A stretch of 64,000 bases of DNA from Aurelia coerulea (GCA_039566865.1 CM076943.1:10526001-10590000), one strand, 5' to 3'. Positions 1 through 11,607 are shown, numbered from the stretch's first letter. Made by a program: numbers and translations. The notes: generated by a model not told the origin, from the sequence alone.

Positions 1-42
1 CTACACATGTTCGAAAGTGGGAACTTTTTTCTGGCTCACCCG
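1..42. mobile_element. Right end of a CCGGGTGA-type MITE, cut by the window edge
   Basis: The first 42 bases end in gggaacttttttctggctca followed by CCCGG and then TA. The same kind of terminus closes the elements at 1547-2391 and 59418-60729. The left end lies outside the window. Confidence 0.55.
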
Positions 43-847
43 GTAGATAGATGAAAATATCGCTGGATCCAGAGTCCTTTATAGAATAATTAAAGAGTCT
101 TTTAGAAAATGATAGCAACATCATCACAGCAACACTAAATTAGTTTAACTCCTGTCCTATTAGCTTGGCAGGAAAAAGTCCAGTCTCTTTTAGGATTTTA
201 AAATTTGTATTATAATCATGTAGTTATTAGCAATAAGATAAAGAGAATCTATCGGAAATATTATGAAACTTGTTATCTTGCATACTGTAGAATTAATGTT
301 TCTTGGTAAATCCTTCGTTGGTTATTTGAACACTCCTAATAAAAATGTGTCGTAGAAGGTACAACATTGGCATGAAAGCATAACAAGATCAAGACATTTT
401 TAATGGGGGTTAAATGCAATTTAAGCCCGGTTAATACGTCCTCGGGAGGTTTGCAGGGTTATCCTTGGCTTGGATCCTGGTTCCTTGGTCCGTTTTTTGG
501 CTGGGGCGTGGAACTGTTCCGCTGACTGGGATAAATGCCAGAGCTGTCTCATTAGTTGGGAAGGATGAATCATCAAATTAACAAAACAGGTTGCATTAAT
601 CACTAGGCGACTCATCGGACCGCCCAAGGATAATTTGCGATGTCTCGGCCGGCACGTCTTATCTGTCGAGCTATAAACTCTGGAGTTATTTCAACCGACC
701 TCATTCTCTAAAATGAAATGAAGACTTCACGACGAAATTCTCCCACCCTCCCTGTCCCTTCTTATATTTGTTTTATTGAGTTTATTGTTTTTTGGGTTAC
801 CTTTTTTAGTTTATTCGGTTGTCCAGTCGGACTTCCTGACAGGTGCA
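43..847. other. Gene-free stretch, nothing recognised
   Basis: AT-rich sequence. The short open frames here have no recognisable domain or codon structure, and I see no repeat, RNA gene or splice-bounded exon. Confidence 0.4.
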
Positions 848-850
848 TTA

Positions 851-1159
851 TGTCTTGTTCAATTCCTGCCCTGACCATCCCCCCCGGGACACCCCCGGGC
901 ATTCGCACAAAAAAATTTCCCGGCCCCCGGGCATTTGACCCTACATTTTTCCCCGGCCCCCGGGGATTTGAGTAGCATTTGGCAAGAACGAGAGCTTTTC
1001 CTTATACAGTAACTGGGAATATAGCATTTTTCCAGTGCCCGGCCCCCGGGCATTTGACCATCAATTTTTCCCCGGCCCCCGGGCAGTTGAGCAAGGAATT
1101 TTTCTTGACCCCCGGGCTGCCCGGGGGGGGGATGGTCAGGGTAGGAATTGAACGAGACA
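851..1159. mobile_element. Harbinger-type MITE with G-rich internal repeats, copy 1
   Basis: This 309-bp element is flanked by TTA at 848-850 and 1160-1162. Its ends are inverted: TGTCTTGTTCAATTCCTGCC at the left, and the complement of TGTCTCGTTCAATTCCTACC at the right. A 3-bp TTA duplication with such ends is typical of PIF/Harbinger elements. The interior carries several copies of CCCGGCCCCCGGGCATTTGA-like motifs. There is no transposase frame. A second copy lies at 31448-31759. Confidence 0.8.
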
Positions 1160-1162
1160 TTA

Positions 1163-1544
1163 GCCGGAATTCGTTATTCCATGTCTATCACCGACCGTAA
1201 AAACTACCGCTGTTCAGGCAAAAGGGCCTGGGTGCACTCTCCTCCGCAGTCAGATTAACCTGTGATGCGAGAGAGGCTGATGCACTGATAGCCCATTTTC
1301 CTGAGGTAATCGTGTTAAAAAACAGATTACATTAAAATCGGACGGAAAAGTTTCGGAAAAACAACTTCGGATAAAAACTTTCGGACGCTTTTTCGAGAAT
1401 TTCGGACAAAACAGCTCTTGGATGAACAATTTAGCATAAGTATCAAAAGTGTGCAACAAAAGTATTCAATAAAGAGAATGTAGTTCTTAGACCAGTTTTC
1501 AAGATTGTAAATGACACAGAGGTACCTCTACCGACTCAAGAAGA
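1163..1544. other. Gene-free stretch, nothing recognised
   Basis: No exon, RNA gene or repeat boundary is visible between the Harbinger MITE and the next TA-flanked element. Confidence 0.35.
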
Positions 1545-1546
1545 TA

Positions 1547-2391
1547 CGGGGTGAACTAGAAGAAAGTTAGTTTAACCGACAGGCCAGGATAAATCACACA
1601 CTGGACCAATTTGAAATACTATTGATTTAATCTTTTATGAGTATATCTTGTATTATTCTTGGGTTACTTTTTGTTGATTTTTACTTGGTTACTTTTTGTT
1701 GATTAATTCACGATTTCTTGAAACGTTTTCGTCTGTAGACTGCCCAAAAAGATAAAAAAAACATCCATCAAATTTTCTAAAGACCGACTTTGGCAGAACA
1801 AAGGGAATGCTCCTCGAAATGACAAGGGAATTTGGAAATGGATTATATCGCACGAGCTGTCATTTCACGATTGCACAACGCAACGTTAGTATAACTTTTA
1901 TCAATACAAAGACTTCCAGCTTTCTATCATTTCTCTCAAATGATACTTGCTAGCAACTGTAGCTACATGTATGTAGTTTGTGCATTTGGGGAATTCAAAA
2001 ATATTTGAAACGAGCGTGTAGATTTAAGACTTCTGATGCAAAGCAGGGCATTTTTAAGGATTTTTGGGTGGTGGGGCATTTTTCATAAGGGCCCACACTC
2101 ACCATCAGAAATTGTAAGGAGTTTTTATGGACAGGTTCTTCAGATTGTGATGAGCTTACGCTTACGCTAAAAAATCCTGGTATTGTTTCAAGGGCTAGAT
2201 GGGTTGTTTCACAAATATCTTGAAGACATTTATTTGGTCAAATCATAGGAGAACACTCCAAGAAGATTTTTTTCACCCGGCTTTAGAACTTTTTCCTCGA
2301 AATGATTTTGAGTCAAAAATATTTGGAATAGGTCCTGAGTACGATTTGTCCTTGCCTGTCGGAAATGGGAACTTTTTTCCGGTTCACCCGG
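1547..2391. mobile_element. TA-flanked non-autonomous element (CCGGGTGAACC ends)
   Basis: The left end CGGGGTGAACTAGAAGAAAG follows TA at 1545-1546. The right end, read inverted, is CCGGGTGAACCGGAAAAAAG and is followed by TA at 2392-2393. The termini match at most positions, and an 845-bp body without a coding frame separates them. TA duplication suggests Tc1/mariner-type mobilisation. The left end is more diverged than the right, so this is an older copy. Confidence 0.55.
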
Positions 2392-4239
2392 TAGCTACAA
2401 ATAACTACCTACAATATGGAAACTCACTTTTTATTTTCAAAGATTTCAACTTTTGGACGAAAAAACCATCGGACATCACCAGATTTCGGACAATTAAACT
2501 TTCGGACAAATAAATTCATTCAATGAATGATCAATGTGCCTATTGGCTGGAGTGGATCAGGGGCAGATCCAGCATTGGACCTTGGGGAGGGCCAAAGGAA
2601 GATGGGGGTATGGGGGCGAAGCCCCCATGAAATTTGTTTGTGACCACGCCCTTCGGACTCTCAGAAAACGTGGGAAACTCCCTTTTTGCTTCATTTTAGA
2701 TCAGTTAGCCCATCATTCAATCCATGCTTCTTGCTTCTCCTCAAATACAAACTAGCATTTTTGTGCAAAAGCTAACAAACCATCATTTAGAAAGTGAGGG
2801 ACCATGATATGTTCATCATATGCACCAGTTTGAGAATGCTTATCGCTGAAATAAGCTCTTCATCAATGGACATAAAACTTAGCATAAAAACGAGGTATAT
2901 CTCTAATTCACAAATCAGAGGCATTTCAATGTTTGGTTGAATGTCGCATTATAAGTTCCATAATTGGAGTCCCTAGTTATCAAAATTCTCAGAGCGCAAC
3001 AAGTTTCTACAAGCTTCACTTGTATTCTAAACTATGTTATGATCGAATCTGGATCGAACGACTGCTTCGGCTCTGTTCAACGGTCGCTCCTCGGAAAGGA
3101 AATGTGATTATAAACCACGGTAAGCAGACACTTAATCAACAAAACTTGGTTTTCATCTGAAGAAGAAAGTTCACTTTACCTGGTGAGTGCAAAATAAGTC
3201 TTTTAATGCTGCAATTCCCGTGTTTTTAAGACCAAAAGACATACCAGAGAAATCTTCAAGTACCTACTGCAGCAACTTCCTTCAAATTTAGTAAACTGCG
3301 TCAATCGAATTGAAGGTTCGAAACTGATTGTTCTTCGCCAAATCTCGCAATCTGATTGGTATGCTAGGAATCCCAGCATATTAGGCCTAATAGGGTCAAC
3401 TTTTTCATAGTAATATTATGAGTCTCTGTTGACTGAAGCGCCATCAAGAAGTCAAAGAGCACAGGGAAACAAGAGACTCATCGTCATAAGTCTACCTCAT
3501 AGCTAATTCATGGCCAAAATTTTCGAATTTTTAACTTCATGCTTTCTAATTCTAAATTTAATATAGAATCTGATTTCTCACTCGAAAAATTTGCCTTGAG
3601 GCCCTTTTTGATAAAAATTGAAAATTTGTGCAATGGAGTTGTTAAATTTCTGCTTAGCAACCACTTAGCAACCAGAAAAATTTGTTTTACTGCAATACAA
3701 ATTCTTTGCAATCCCTGTATTTGATCCATGTCTTCTTCTTGTCCTCGTTCCCCCTTTTCCAAGACAACATGAGGTTGCCAATGCTAAAACGAGGCTGTTT
3801 ATACATGGTACATCTACAGTGAAGCCATTGAACTAAAAATTGGCTTACTGCAGTGCAGTTTCGAAATTATTTTGCGATCTTTGATGTTTGTATGATAGTG
3901 GCTAGTTCTGAAATGGGAAATAAACACAACAAGAGCAAAAGCTACTGGGAAAAGGAAACTTGATGGCAATAAATCCATTAGTTGCAGTTGACAGTGTTGG
4001 AACTGAAACATCAACAGCAGGGGCGCAAATGAGGGGGGGGTGTGGGGGGTGTGACACCCCCCCAATAATTTCATAACTCGGTCCCAATCGCGATAAAATC
4101 GGTCCCGATCTGGCTCTGAACTTGAACCCGAATTTTTCAGGACGTCGATACTCGAAATGCAAAGATTTCTATGTTAGCTGCCTTTTGTTATTTCGTAGAA
4201 ACTAAGTTTACAAAAAGAAATCCTCGAGATTCCTTTACA

Positions 4240-4470
4240 ACCGTAGAGAGAATGGCGTGGGTTAAGTCGGGTAAGGAATGCCTTCTGAGCCAAAGTAGAG
4301 GATGTTTCTTCAAAAATTTTCTTCGTGCTCCAATCTATGGGATAACTGTCACAAAACTATCAAAGTTCCCTTGTTGCTAATGGTAAGCATGATATTGGTA
4401 GATACATTCTAAGCCAAAGTAGAGACTGTTTCTTCGAAAATTTTCTTCATGCTCCGATTTTTAGGATAAC
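4240..4470 (-). repeat. ~124-bp satellite units inside the hAT element (left part)
   Basis: The motif GCCAAAGTAGAG recurs at about 4289 and 4412, 123 bp apart. Each is followed by TTCTTC(A/G)AAAATTTTCTTC and a GGATAAC block. The sequence is the reverse complement of the array at 35807-36340. The second unit is broken at GGATAAC by the MITE at 4473 and resumes at 5077. Confidence 0.7.
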
Positions 4471-4472
4471 TA

Positions 4473-5074
4473 CCGGGTGCGCCAAAATAAACTGTGCACG
4501 TTTGGCAGGCCACAATAGATCGTACACTGGACCGATTTTGAAGATTTATGACTCATTCGTTAACAGAAAGCTAGAATTGGATACCGGGTTTTTTGCAAAA
4601 TTTTTTCTTTTTCAGTTTTTAGAGCTAGAAGCGAGTTTCCTAAGATTTTTGTTTTCGAAAACACTGAAGACGATCAAAAACATCGATCAAATTTTCTAAA
4701 GAATCGACATGAATGGACAAAGAGAGAACTTTTTCGTGGTGATTTGCGATCTAAAAATCGACCAATTGTAATCTGCTGTACGAGAGTTCATACTGAACCC
4801 ACAAATCCCCCTGAAAACGTTTTCTCTTTGTTTATTCATGTTGGATCTTTTAAGATTTGATCGACGTTTTTTCATCGTTCTCAATATTTTCGAAAACGAA
4901 CATTTAAGAAACTCGCTTCTAGCTCTAAAAACTGAAAACGGAAAAATTTGCAAAAAGTCCTAGAATCTAATTCAGGCTCTCTGCTAAATATTAAGTCATA
5001 AATCTTCAAAATCGGTCCAGTGTTCAAAATATTGTGGCCTGCCAAACGTGCATAGTTTATTTTGGCGCACCCGG
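4473..5074. mobile_element. 602-bp foldback MITE, copy 1
   Basis: The element starts CCGGGTGCGCCAAAATAAAC and its right end is the inverse of the same motif, with TA on both sides (4471-4472 and 5075-5076). The two arms are about 270 bp each and pair over nearly their whole length around a loop near 4750-4790. Removing the element rejoins a satellite unit exactly, which confirms the boundaries. A second copy lies at 10654-11260. Confidence 0.88.
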
Positions 5075-5076
5075 TA

Positions 5077-5295
5077 TCACAAAACTATCAAGGTTTACTC
5101 GCTGCTAATGGCAAGCGTGATATTGGGAGATACATTTTAAGCGAAAGTAAAGGACGCTTATTCAAAAATTTCCTTCGTGCTCTGATTTATAGGATAACTC
5201 ACAGAATAACTGTCACAAAACTATCAAGGATTCCTCACTGCTAATGGCAAGCATGATATTGGGAGATGCATTCTACGCCAAAGTAAAGGGTGTGG
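5077..5295 (-). repeat. ~124-bp satellite units inside the hAT element (right part)
   Basis: Two more units of the same satellite, marked by TCACAAAACTATCAAGG at about 5077 and 5213 and by GC(G/C)AAAGTAAAGG. They continue the array interrupted by the MITE. Confidence 0.65.
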
Positions 5296-6053
5296 CCCCA
5301 AAAAATTTCCTGGCCCCTAGGCCCATGCATTTCCCTACCTCCCTCTTAATTTACCCTGGCCACGCCACTTATTGATTCCATATGAGCAAGCGTGCATGCC
5401 TAAAAACATGGCTATTCTGTGAAGCTTTGACTGGATCATTAAGGGAAGATGGCTAAGATGCTAGCCAGAGACAAATTGATGTCGAAAACTGTTTGTTTAA
5501 TTCTGTTTCAATCGTTGGGAAAACACTGTCTGTTATAGTTGTATTTTCGGTAAATTGTGGCAGATAGGAAAACTTTATTTTTCATACATTTGCAACAACA
5601 TTTATTTCGCAAAAATCGGTCCCGCGTGGAAGAAACTCGGTCCTTTGAGCACACACCCCCCTCAAAAAAATTTGCATTTGCGCCCCTGATCAACAGAACA
5701 GTAGAGGAGTCGGGATATTTTCTCCACCATCATGTCAAGTCGTTAGGCCAGATGAAGGGCCTACAAGTACAAGGGCAGCAAAAGATTGAGACAAGAAAAG
5801 ATTGAACAACAGCTCGAGAAAGTCAAGTGAGACTGGGAAAATGAGGAGAAAGCAGTTATAAGGTCTGCCAGAAAAGGTTAATGAGGAGAAAGAACAAGAG
5901 GGTGCCATATAGTGATGAACACTGCTTGAACTTTAACGGTGATTTACTCAAAGAGTTGAAAATACGGCATTGGGAAACTTTGAAAAATTCTTAAAATTGA
6001 ACTATAATGCTGATCAACTCCAAATTTCATAATCATTTTTAGTATGCCATACT

Positions 6054-6203
6054 CCATGGGCCCTAGTAAAAAAAATTAAATCTGATAACTAAAAATAGAA
6101 TGAGGCTGATGAGATCAATGACACGTAACTATTGAAATCACATTTATCCGTATATCTTGGTAAAAACAAAAGCTATGTCAAATATTTTACTAGGGCCCAT
6201 GGA
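6054..6203. repeat. Short inverted repeat within the outer hAT element
   Basis: CCATGGGCCCTAGTAAAA at 6054-6071 is repeated inverted at 6186-6203, with an unpaired spacer of about 115 bp. No target duplication was identified. Confidence 0.5.
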
Positions 6204-6873
6204 CATAGAGGCAAGTGTTCTCCATACCAAATTTCACACTTGTAGGACAACCATGGATTTTCTGAGAATTTTTCAAAAATTAAAATTTAACGGGTTGCCA
6301 CGCCCAAAATTATGCTAATTTTTTATAATATGATGTGATTTTTATTTTTGATAAATCATTGAAAACAACTTCACAAAGTTTCATTTGGCTACATCTCAAT
6401 GCACCTGCAGAAACTCAAATGAAAATAATTACATATGAGGCGCCTTACCGTAAAATTGAAATGACTTGATTGACACATTATAAATGTCACAACAGCAGAT
6501 ACGAGTCTTTGCGAAATCTATCATAAATAAATTTGAACAGCTTAGTTCACTGGAGGATTCTAACTCACAACGACAATTTGACAAAGTGAATGAAACAAAT
6601 GATTTTCAAGTTCGATTTCTACTGAATGAAATTTTTATTCAGAATCGCATCTTTTTCATACTTTTGATGAATTTTGCTTTAGTTTGTGAGTTTTGTTTGA
6701 CTGGCGTGTAGTTAGCTGAGTTATCGTGTAGCTTGTGCTATAATTATTTCAGGAAGTAAAGGTTTGAAACTCATTCGTTTCTTGTCTTAGACAATGGTTT
6801 TTAAGTGACATTTAAAAATGTTGGGGGGCATGGCCCCCCGGCCCCACCCGCTGGGTCCGCACCTGGAGTGGAT

Positions 6874-7000
6874 ATCATTGGAAATAAAAGAAGATAGATT
6901 GTGCTTTCAGATGATCTATCTATTTCAATCTTATCACCTTTTCCTTTTTAAAACGTTCAATTATAATTTTCTGAAACACCCAGTGAAAAAAGCCCCATGA
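6874..7000. repeat. Dispersed repeat copy, split by the outer hAT insertion
   Basis: GGATATCATTGGAAA, AGAAGATAGATTGT and TTTTCTGAAACACCC recur in the same order at 12483-12606. The hAT element at 2558 inserted near the start of this copy. The repeat family itself is unassigned. Confidence 0.55.
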
Positions 7001-7835
7001 TTATGGAGTTTCATACGTGTGAAAATGATCAAAATATCATAAAAGTAGACAAAGCAAAGAAACTGAAAATGTGTAATATAGCGCGAATTTTAATTTCATA
7101 AAATATTAATTTTTAAAGACATGTGGACAGTATGCTCGGCTCATTGTTGCTTTTGCAATTTGATTGTCATAGCAACAAATACAAAATAAGGTGAAGAGAG
7201 CACAGGGTGACAAAATGCTGGGAAGCACGAAAGAAAGAAAAGAACATTCACAGCGATGATTAAAAGTCGAGAAAGGCAACGACACAACCAAAAGAAATCA
7301 ACAGTAAGCTATAAATTACGTTTCATTTATGTCAGTCTCTTCATTTTAGATTAGAATGATATTGACTTCAATCTTTGAAGCTCGTTTTTCCGATATCCTG
7401 TGACTTGCATGTGATCGATGTGTTGACAAAGTTTTGATGGTGATTTAGGCCTGCTATAGGCCTAGTAAGGTCTCTACCTCTTCTAGCCAGATACATCGCT
7501 GTACCTATCGGCAGGTTTGTTGCGGACAATACTTACCGATATAAAAACCAACCAAAAAGGACAACAGAATTGATGCAAAGTTTATGTGCGAAAACTTACC
7601 TATTTATTCCAGATTTGCAGCTTTCATAGCAGCTCATCCTCGTCCAAACCTTGCAACCATGGCAAAGTCAATCGGAGAACCGACCTGCCCGCGCAAACCT
7701 ATTGTTGACTGTGATTGGCTTGTTTTGTTTTCCTTTACTCAAGTTGAAAATTTGCCGCCAAAAATTTTGCAAATATTCGAATCAAAAATTAAGTTTGATC
7801 GTTTTGTTTCAATATTGGTTGTTGGGGAAGACATT
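7001..7835. other. Gene-free stretch, nothing recognised
   Basis: AT-rich; no domain-bearing frame, RNA gene or element boundary recognised. Confidence 0.3.
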
Positions 7836-7839
7836 TTCA

Positions 7840-8150
7840 AAAGAAATAGAATCCAAGGTTTTGATGGAAATTGATGCAAATAATTTGCTGATTTTTGTAA
7901 ACAAACCATTTATGACTTAATTACTGTTTGTTCTGCCTGCATAGAAATTTAATCTCCGACCCAAGGGTATGTCATCCAACTGTCTGCTGAGATTAAATTT
8001 CTATGCCAGGCAGAACAAAGAGTAATCAAGTCCTATTCAAACTGCAATATTCCTTTTTAGAAAATTTTCAAAGAACTTACATGGATAATTGGTTTGTTTA
8101 AAAGATTCAGCAAATTATTCCCATAAATTTCCATCAAAACCCTGGATTCT
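7840..8150. repeat. Foldback repeat
   Basis: GGTTTTGATGGAAAT, AATAATTTGCTGA, TTTGTTCTGCCTG and CATAGAAATTTAATCTC occur in this order from 7857 and again inverted in reverse order up to about 8146. The right arm carries roughly 60 extra bases. Tip near 7965-7985. Termini and TSD were not resolved. Confidence 0.6.
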
Positions 8151-8159
8151 CAATCAGTT

Positions 8160-9456
8160 ACATTAAATCATTTTAATGGTGGGAAGAATGTGTGCCATCT
8201 GCAGACATTCCAGTTTCAAGCTGGATCTAGGACAGTCAAGAAGAGGGGTTGTCAGGGTAGTTACCAGGGGCCCCGGGCCTTTAGGGGACCAGAAAACCAT
8301 GCATTATGTATTTTTTCTTTGTTTTCAATTTTCCTCAGGGAACATTTTTTGTTGCAGGCCCACTGGCATTTTAAAGAGCGACTGTTGACCGGCATGCTTT
8401 GCGATCGTTTGTTTATGTTTTGGTACGAATTTAGACTAGGACCAAGGTAGTCAGTCTAGGTTTTAGACCGCTTGTTACCCTGTGCCTCAATGTTTTGCTG
8501 CATAAACTAAAGCAGACCGACCACCGGAAAGGATCAGAAGAGAGAAGACAGTAGTCTTTACACACAAGATAAACAAAGTCTACATCTAAAAATGATGTTT
8601 TTAGCTGCGTATAGGAGGGCGTTTCCATCTAAAAGCATTGTTTTATCAGTGCATAGGAAGGTGTGATTCGAGAGGGGAAGGGGTGGTCCAAAAATGCTCT
8701 GCTGCTAGGGGCCCTTCCACCTCTACTCCTCCTGGGGCCCTGCCCATCTCTCATTGGCCCTTTTTTACAATTAAAGAGGGTCCGAAGGCAAAATCTGAGC
8801 TGATTTTAACCTTGAGTGGCACTTTGGGGATGGATTTATGTGGTGGGACTGAGATTAACTGATAAACTGGGATAGGGAATACACAAAGCAATAGCAATAT
8901 GCTGAGAGTGGGAATTGATCAAGTGACTTGGATGTGCTGCAAAATATAACGGGAATCCCCCTTTCAGGGCTCCCCTTTTAAGGTCTTACAATAAGTTTGG
9001 AAAGAGTTTAATTAAGAGAATGAAATCGTGTCAATTCATAAATGACAAAGGCTCAAAAAGGATGTTTGAGGGAAAAAGTTTTCTGTTTTTTTAAATTCCA
9101 CCATCATAAAAGATTGTAATAGAAAAACTTGCATGTACAGTAAAAACCTGCATTGAAAGAAGTTGTGGATTTGGTCTATGAAGCACTTCCACAATTTATA
9201 CTGTAAGAACCAAAATGATGGACAGAGAATATTGTCTAGCGATCTTACAATCATGCTTGCCTTTGATTGTGTGCCTTACTTGTACCAAATTGACCATAGA
9301 GATTTAGAATTCACCTGGTATCTTTTTTTTGACCAGAAGTGTAATTTTTTATGATGTAATTGCTGACATTTTGGGAACCATGTGGGAACTAACTTGACCA
9401 TAGCTTTTAACAGGTACATTTGATTAGTTTCTAAATGACACAGTGGAATTCACCTG
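8160..9456. other. Gene-free stretch, nothing firmly recognised
   Basis: Two GC-rich patches (about 8260-8285 and 8690-8750) contain CCAGGGGCCCCGGGCC-like and GGGGCCC motifs that could be ends of decayed elements, but no partner ends or TSD were found. No exon or RNA gene recognised. Confidence 0.3.
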
Positions 9457-9779
9457 GATAAGGAGGGGTACTTCGGGGTTTGCGGTATTGCGGTATCGGG
9501 GGTAAATTTTGTGCGGTATTGCGGTAATGACGGAAAAAACTTGCGGTATTGCGGTGTCGTGCTTCCGCAGTGCGGTATGCGGTATTGTACGAAAATTAAC
9601 ATCCAAATTTCATGTAATGCCATTTTCCTGTTGAAGAACAAGCATCTTCGAGACGAATTGATAGAGGAAAGAAAAACGAAGGAGAGGGAGGTCCCTTATC
9701 TCTCTCTCCTTGTGCCTGCTCCACCTGCTCAACCTTGAAAAGGTACCTGTGGAGGAGAGCACGCAACATTTTTATCTGA

Positions 9780-10651
9780 AGAAAATTACGCCTATCACGG
9801 TAATTCCTGCTCTATCAAAGGTTATCTAGGAGATCATTTATAATCAACTGTCCCAGTACCTTACATTGAATGGCCTGTTGTACCCACATCAGTTTGGGTT
9901 TAGAAAAGGGAGATCTACGCCATATGCAGTTACCTTACTATCAGAAAAGCTTAGACAGAACGTTGAAAAAGGGCTGCTTCGTGGTGCTGTCTATATTGAC
10001 CTCCGTAAAGCCTTCGACACAGTACGTCATGAAATCTTGCTGGAAAAATTGCCAAGTTATGGTATAGATGATGTAGAATTACAATGGATCGGTGATTATA
10101 TCTTTAATAGGAAACAATAAGAAATCTTTGATAACACCAGCTTATGCGAAGAAAAGGTTCCATGTGATGTTCCACAAGGATCCATCCTGGGGTCCCTTCT
10201 CTTTGGGCTGATAATCAACCACATCGATTTTCCGTTTACTGATGCTGGCATTATATTAAATGCCGACGATACTCAGATACTGTATATTGTGCAAGAAAGA
10301 ACTCAAATGAAATAGAGCATTTACTTAACAATGAACTGCAAAAAGTTGCAGACTGGCTTGATGAAAATAACTTGCTCAACTTGAAAGAAGGTAAAACTGA
10401 ATTTGTGCTATATGGATCACATCAAAAGTTGTCCAAACAGCCAAACGTGGACATCAAAATCTACAATCAAACTATTCATGAGACAAAATTATATAAGTAC
10501 CTTGGTGTAGATTTGGATAACAATCTGAACCAACATCGACATTTGGAAATGTGTACAAAAAAGCGTTAGCCAGAGTAAACTTATTTTCTCGTATTCGCGA
10601 AAAAGTCAGCCCTTATGTAGCAGAATTGATATTCAAAACAATGATATATTC
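9780..10651 (+). pseudogene. Non-LTR retrotransposon reverse transcriptase fragment, broken
   Basis: The translation gives classic reverse-transcriptase blocks of the Jockey/CR1/RTE type: PITVIPALSKVI, then HQFGFRKGRST at about 9887, the palm block DLRKAFDTVRHEILL at about 10000, VPCDVPQGSILG at about 10160, and the catalytic NADDT at about 10260. It is non-functional: there is an in-frame stop after PALSKVI, further stops after FNRKQ and after ERTQMK, and frame changes between blocks. The Tyr that usually precedes ADD is Asn. The frame YLGVDLDNNL near 10500 is the usual thumb-side block. The fragment is cut at 10651 by the foldback MITE. Endonuclease and 3' tail are not visible. Confidence 0.85.
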
Positions 10652-10653
10652 TA

Positions 10654-11260
10654 CCGGGTGCACCCAAATATACTATGCACTTTTTTTGGCAGGCCACGAG
10701 AAATCGTACACTGGACCGATTTTGAAGATTTGTGACTTTATCTTTAGCAAAAAGCCTGAATTAGATACTGGAATTTTTTGCAAATTTGTTTCATTTTCAG
10801 CTTTTAGAGCTAGAAGCGAGTTTCTTAAAATTTCAGCTTTCGAAAACACTGAAAACGATCAAAAAATATCGATCACGTTTTCTAAAGAATCGACATAAAC
10901 GGACAAAGAGAGAACTTGTTCGTGGTGATTTGGGATTTAGAAATCGATCAGTTGTAATCTGCTGTACGAGAGTTCGTACTAAATCTTCAAATCACCCTCA
11001 AAAACTCTTCTCTTTGTTCATTCGCGTTGAGTCTTTTAAGATTTGATCGACGTTTTTTATCGTTCTCAGTGTTTTCGAAAACGAACATTTTAAGAAACTC
11101 GCTTCTAGCTCTGAAAACTGAGAACAGAAAAATTTGCAAAAAGTCCTAGAATCTAATTCAGGCTTTCTGCTAAAGATTAAGTCATAAATTTTCAAAATCG
11201 GTCTAGTGTACGATTTATTGTGGCCTGCCAAACGTGCATAGTTTATTTTGACGCACCCAG
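10654..11260. mobile_element. 602-607-bp foldback MITE, copy 2
   Basis: Second copy of the element at 4473-5074. It begins CCGGGTGCACCC, ends in the inverse CGCACCCAG, and has TA on both sides (10652-10653, 11261-11262). The arms share GGCAGGCCAC, ACTGGACCGATTTTGAAGA and GAGCTAGAAGCGAGTTTCTT with copy 1. It inserted into the reverse-transcriptase fragment, in a locally TATATATTC-rich site. No coding capacity. Confidence 0.87.
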
Positions 11261-11607
11261 TATATATATTCATAATTTCTGCCGTCAATGCAATTTCACT
11301 GACAGCACATCAATGAATCTTTTCCCGTCGTTCTCAAGTCACACTTTTGTCTGCAAAACATCTAGCTACGATCTAATAGACCAAACTACAAATTTTGACG
11401 AAGAAAGGTGGATTTAGGTCGGAATCAAACTGCTACAGACTGGTATACTGTATTAACAGCATTGTTTTTAGTTTTCTAGCGTTTGCGGTATTTTGCTATC
11501 TTTTGTTGCGGTATTGCGGTATTTTGTGTCTTTTTCGTGCGGTATTGCGGTATTGGGACCCCCCGAAGTACCCCTCGATAAGAGCTTTCAAATGATATCG
11601 TTTTTTT

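Larger units (their letters stand above)
4018..5688. mobile_element. hAT-type element, 1.67 kb, nested, with satellite units
   Basis: Perfect 13-bp terminal inverted repeats CAGGGGCGCAAAT / ATTTGCGCCCCTG are flanked by exact 8-bp TSDs ATCAACAG at 4010-4017 and 5689-5696. The interior holds four partial units of the roughly 124-bp satellite also found in the related element at 35653-37101, here in the opposite orientation. A foldback MITE at 4473-5074 interrupts one unit. Runs of G and C next to the ends (4030-4065) mirror those of the other copy. There is no transposase. Confidence 0.88.
2558..6865. mobile_element. hAT-type element, 4.3 kb, outer member of a three-level nest
   Basis: Exact 8-bp TSDs GAGTGGAT lie at 2550-2557 and 6866-6873. 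The ends are CAGGGGCAGATCCAGC at the left and, inverted, CAGGTGCGGACCCAGC at the right. CAGGG ends with an 8-bp duplication are the hAT signature. No hAT transposase or BED-finger frame is visible, so the copy is non-autonomous or decayed. Subterminal GC-rich hairpins occur at 2600-2630 and 6820-6850. Removing the nested element at 4018-5688 leaves about 2.6 kb. The target is a dispersed repeat also present near 12480. Confidence 0.8.
9463..11576. mobile_element. Composite element with GCGGTAT repeats and 6-bp TSD
   Basis: Ends GAGGGGTACTTCGGGG and its exact inverse CCCCGAAGTACCCCTC are flanked by the direct repeat GATAAG at 9457-9462 and 11577-11582. Subterminal clusters of GCGGTATTGCGGTAT lie at 9479-9590 and 11486-11560 in the same (not inverted) orientation. 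Between them sits a broken non-LTR reverse transcriptase, itself interrupted by a foldback MITE. The outer element is therefore probably a short MITE that received the retroelement later. The related element at 32706-33124 also has a 6-bp TSD. The superfamily is unassigned. Confidence 0.72.

Noticed and set aside
421..700. Minus-strand 68-codon frame as an exon
   Set aside because: No domain, no convincing splice sites and no conservation cue.
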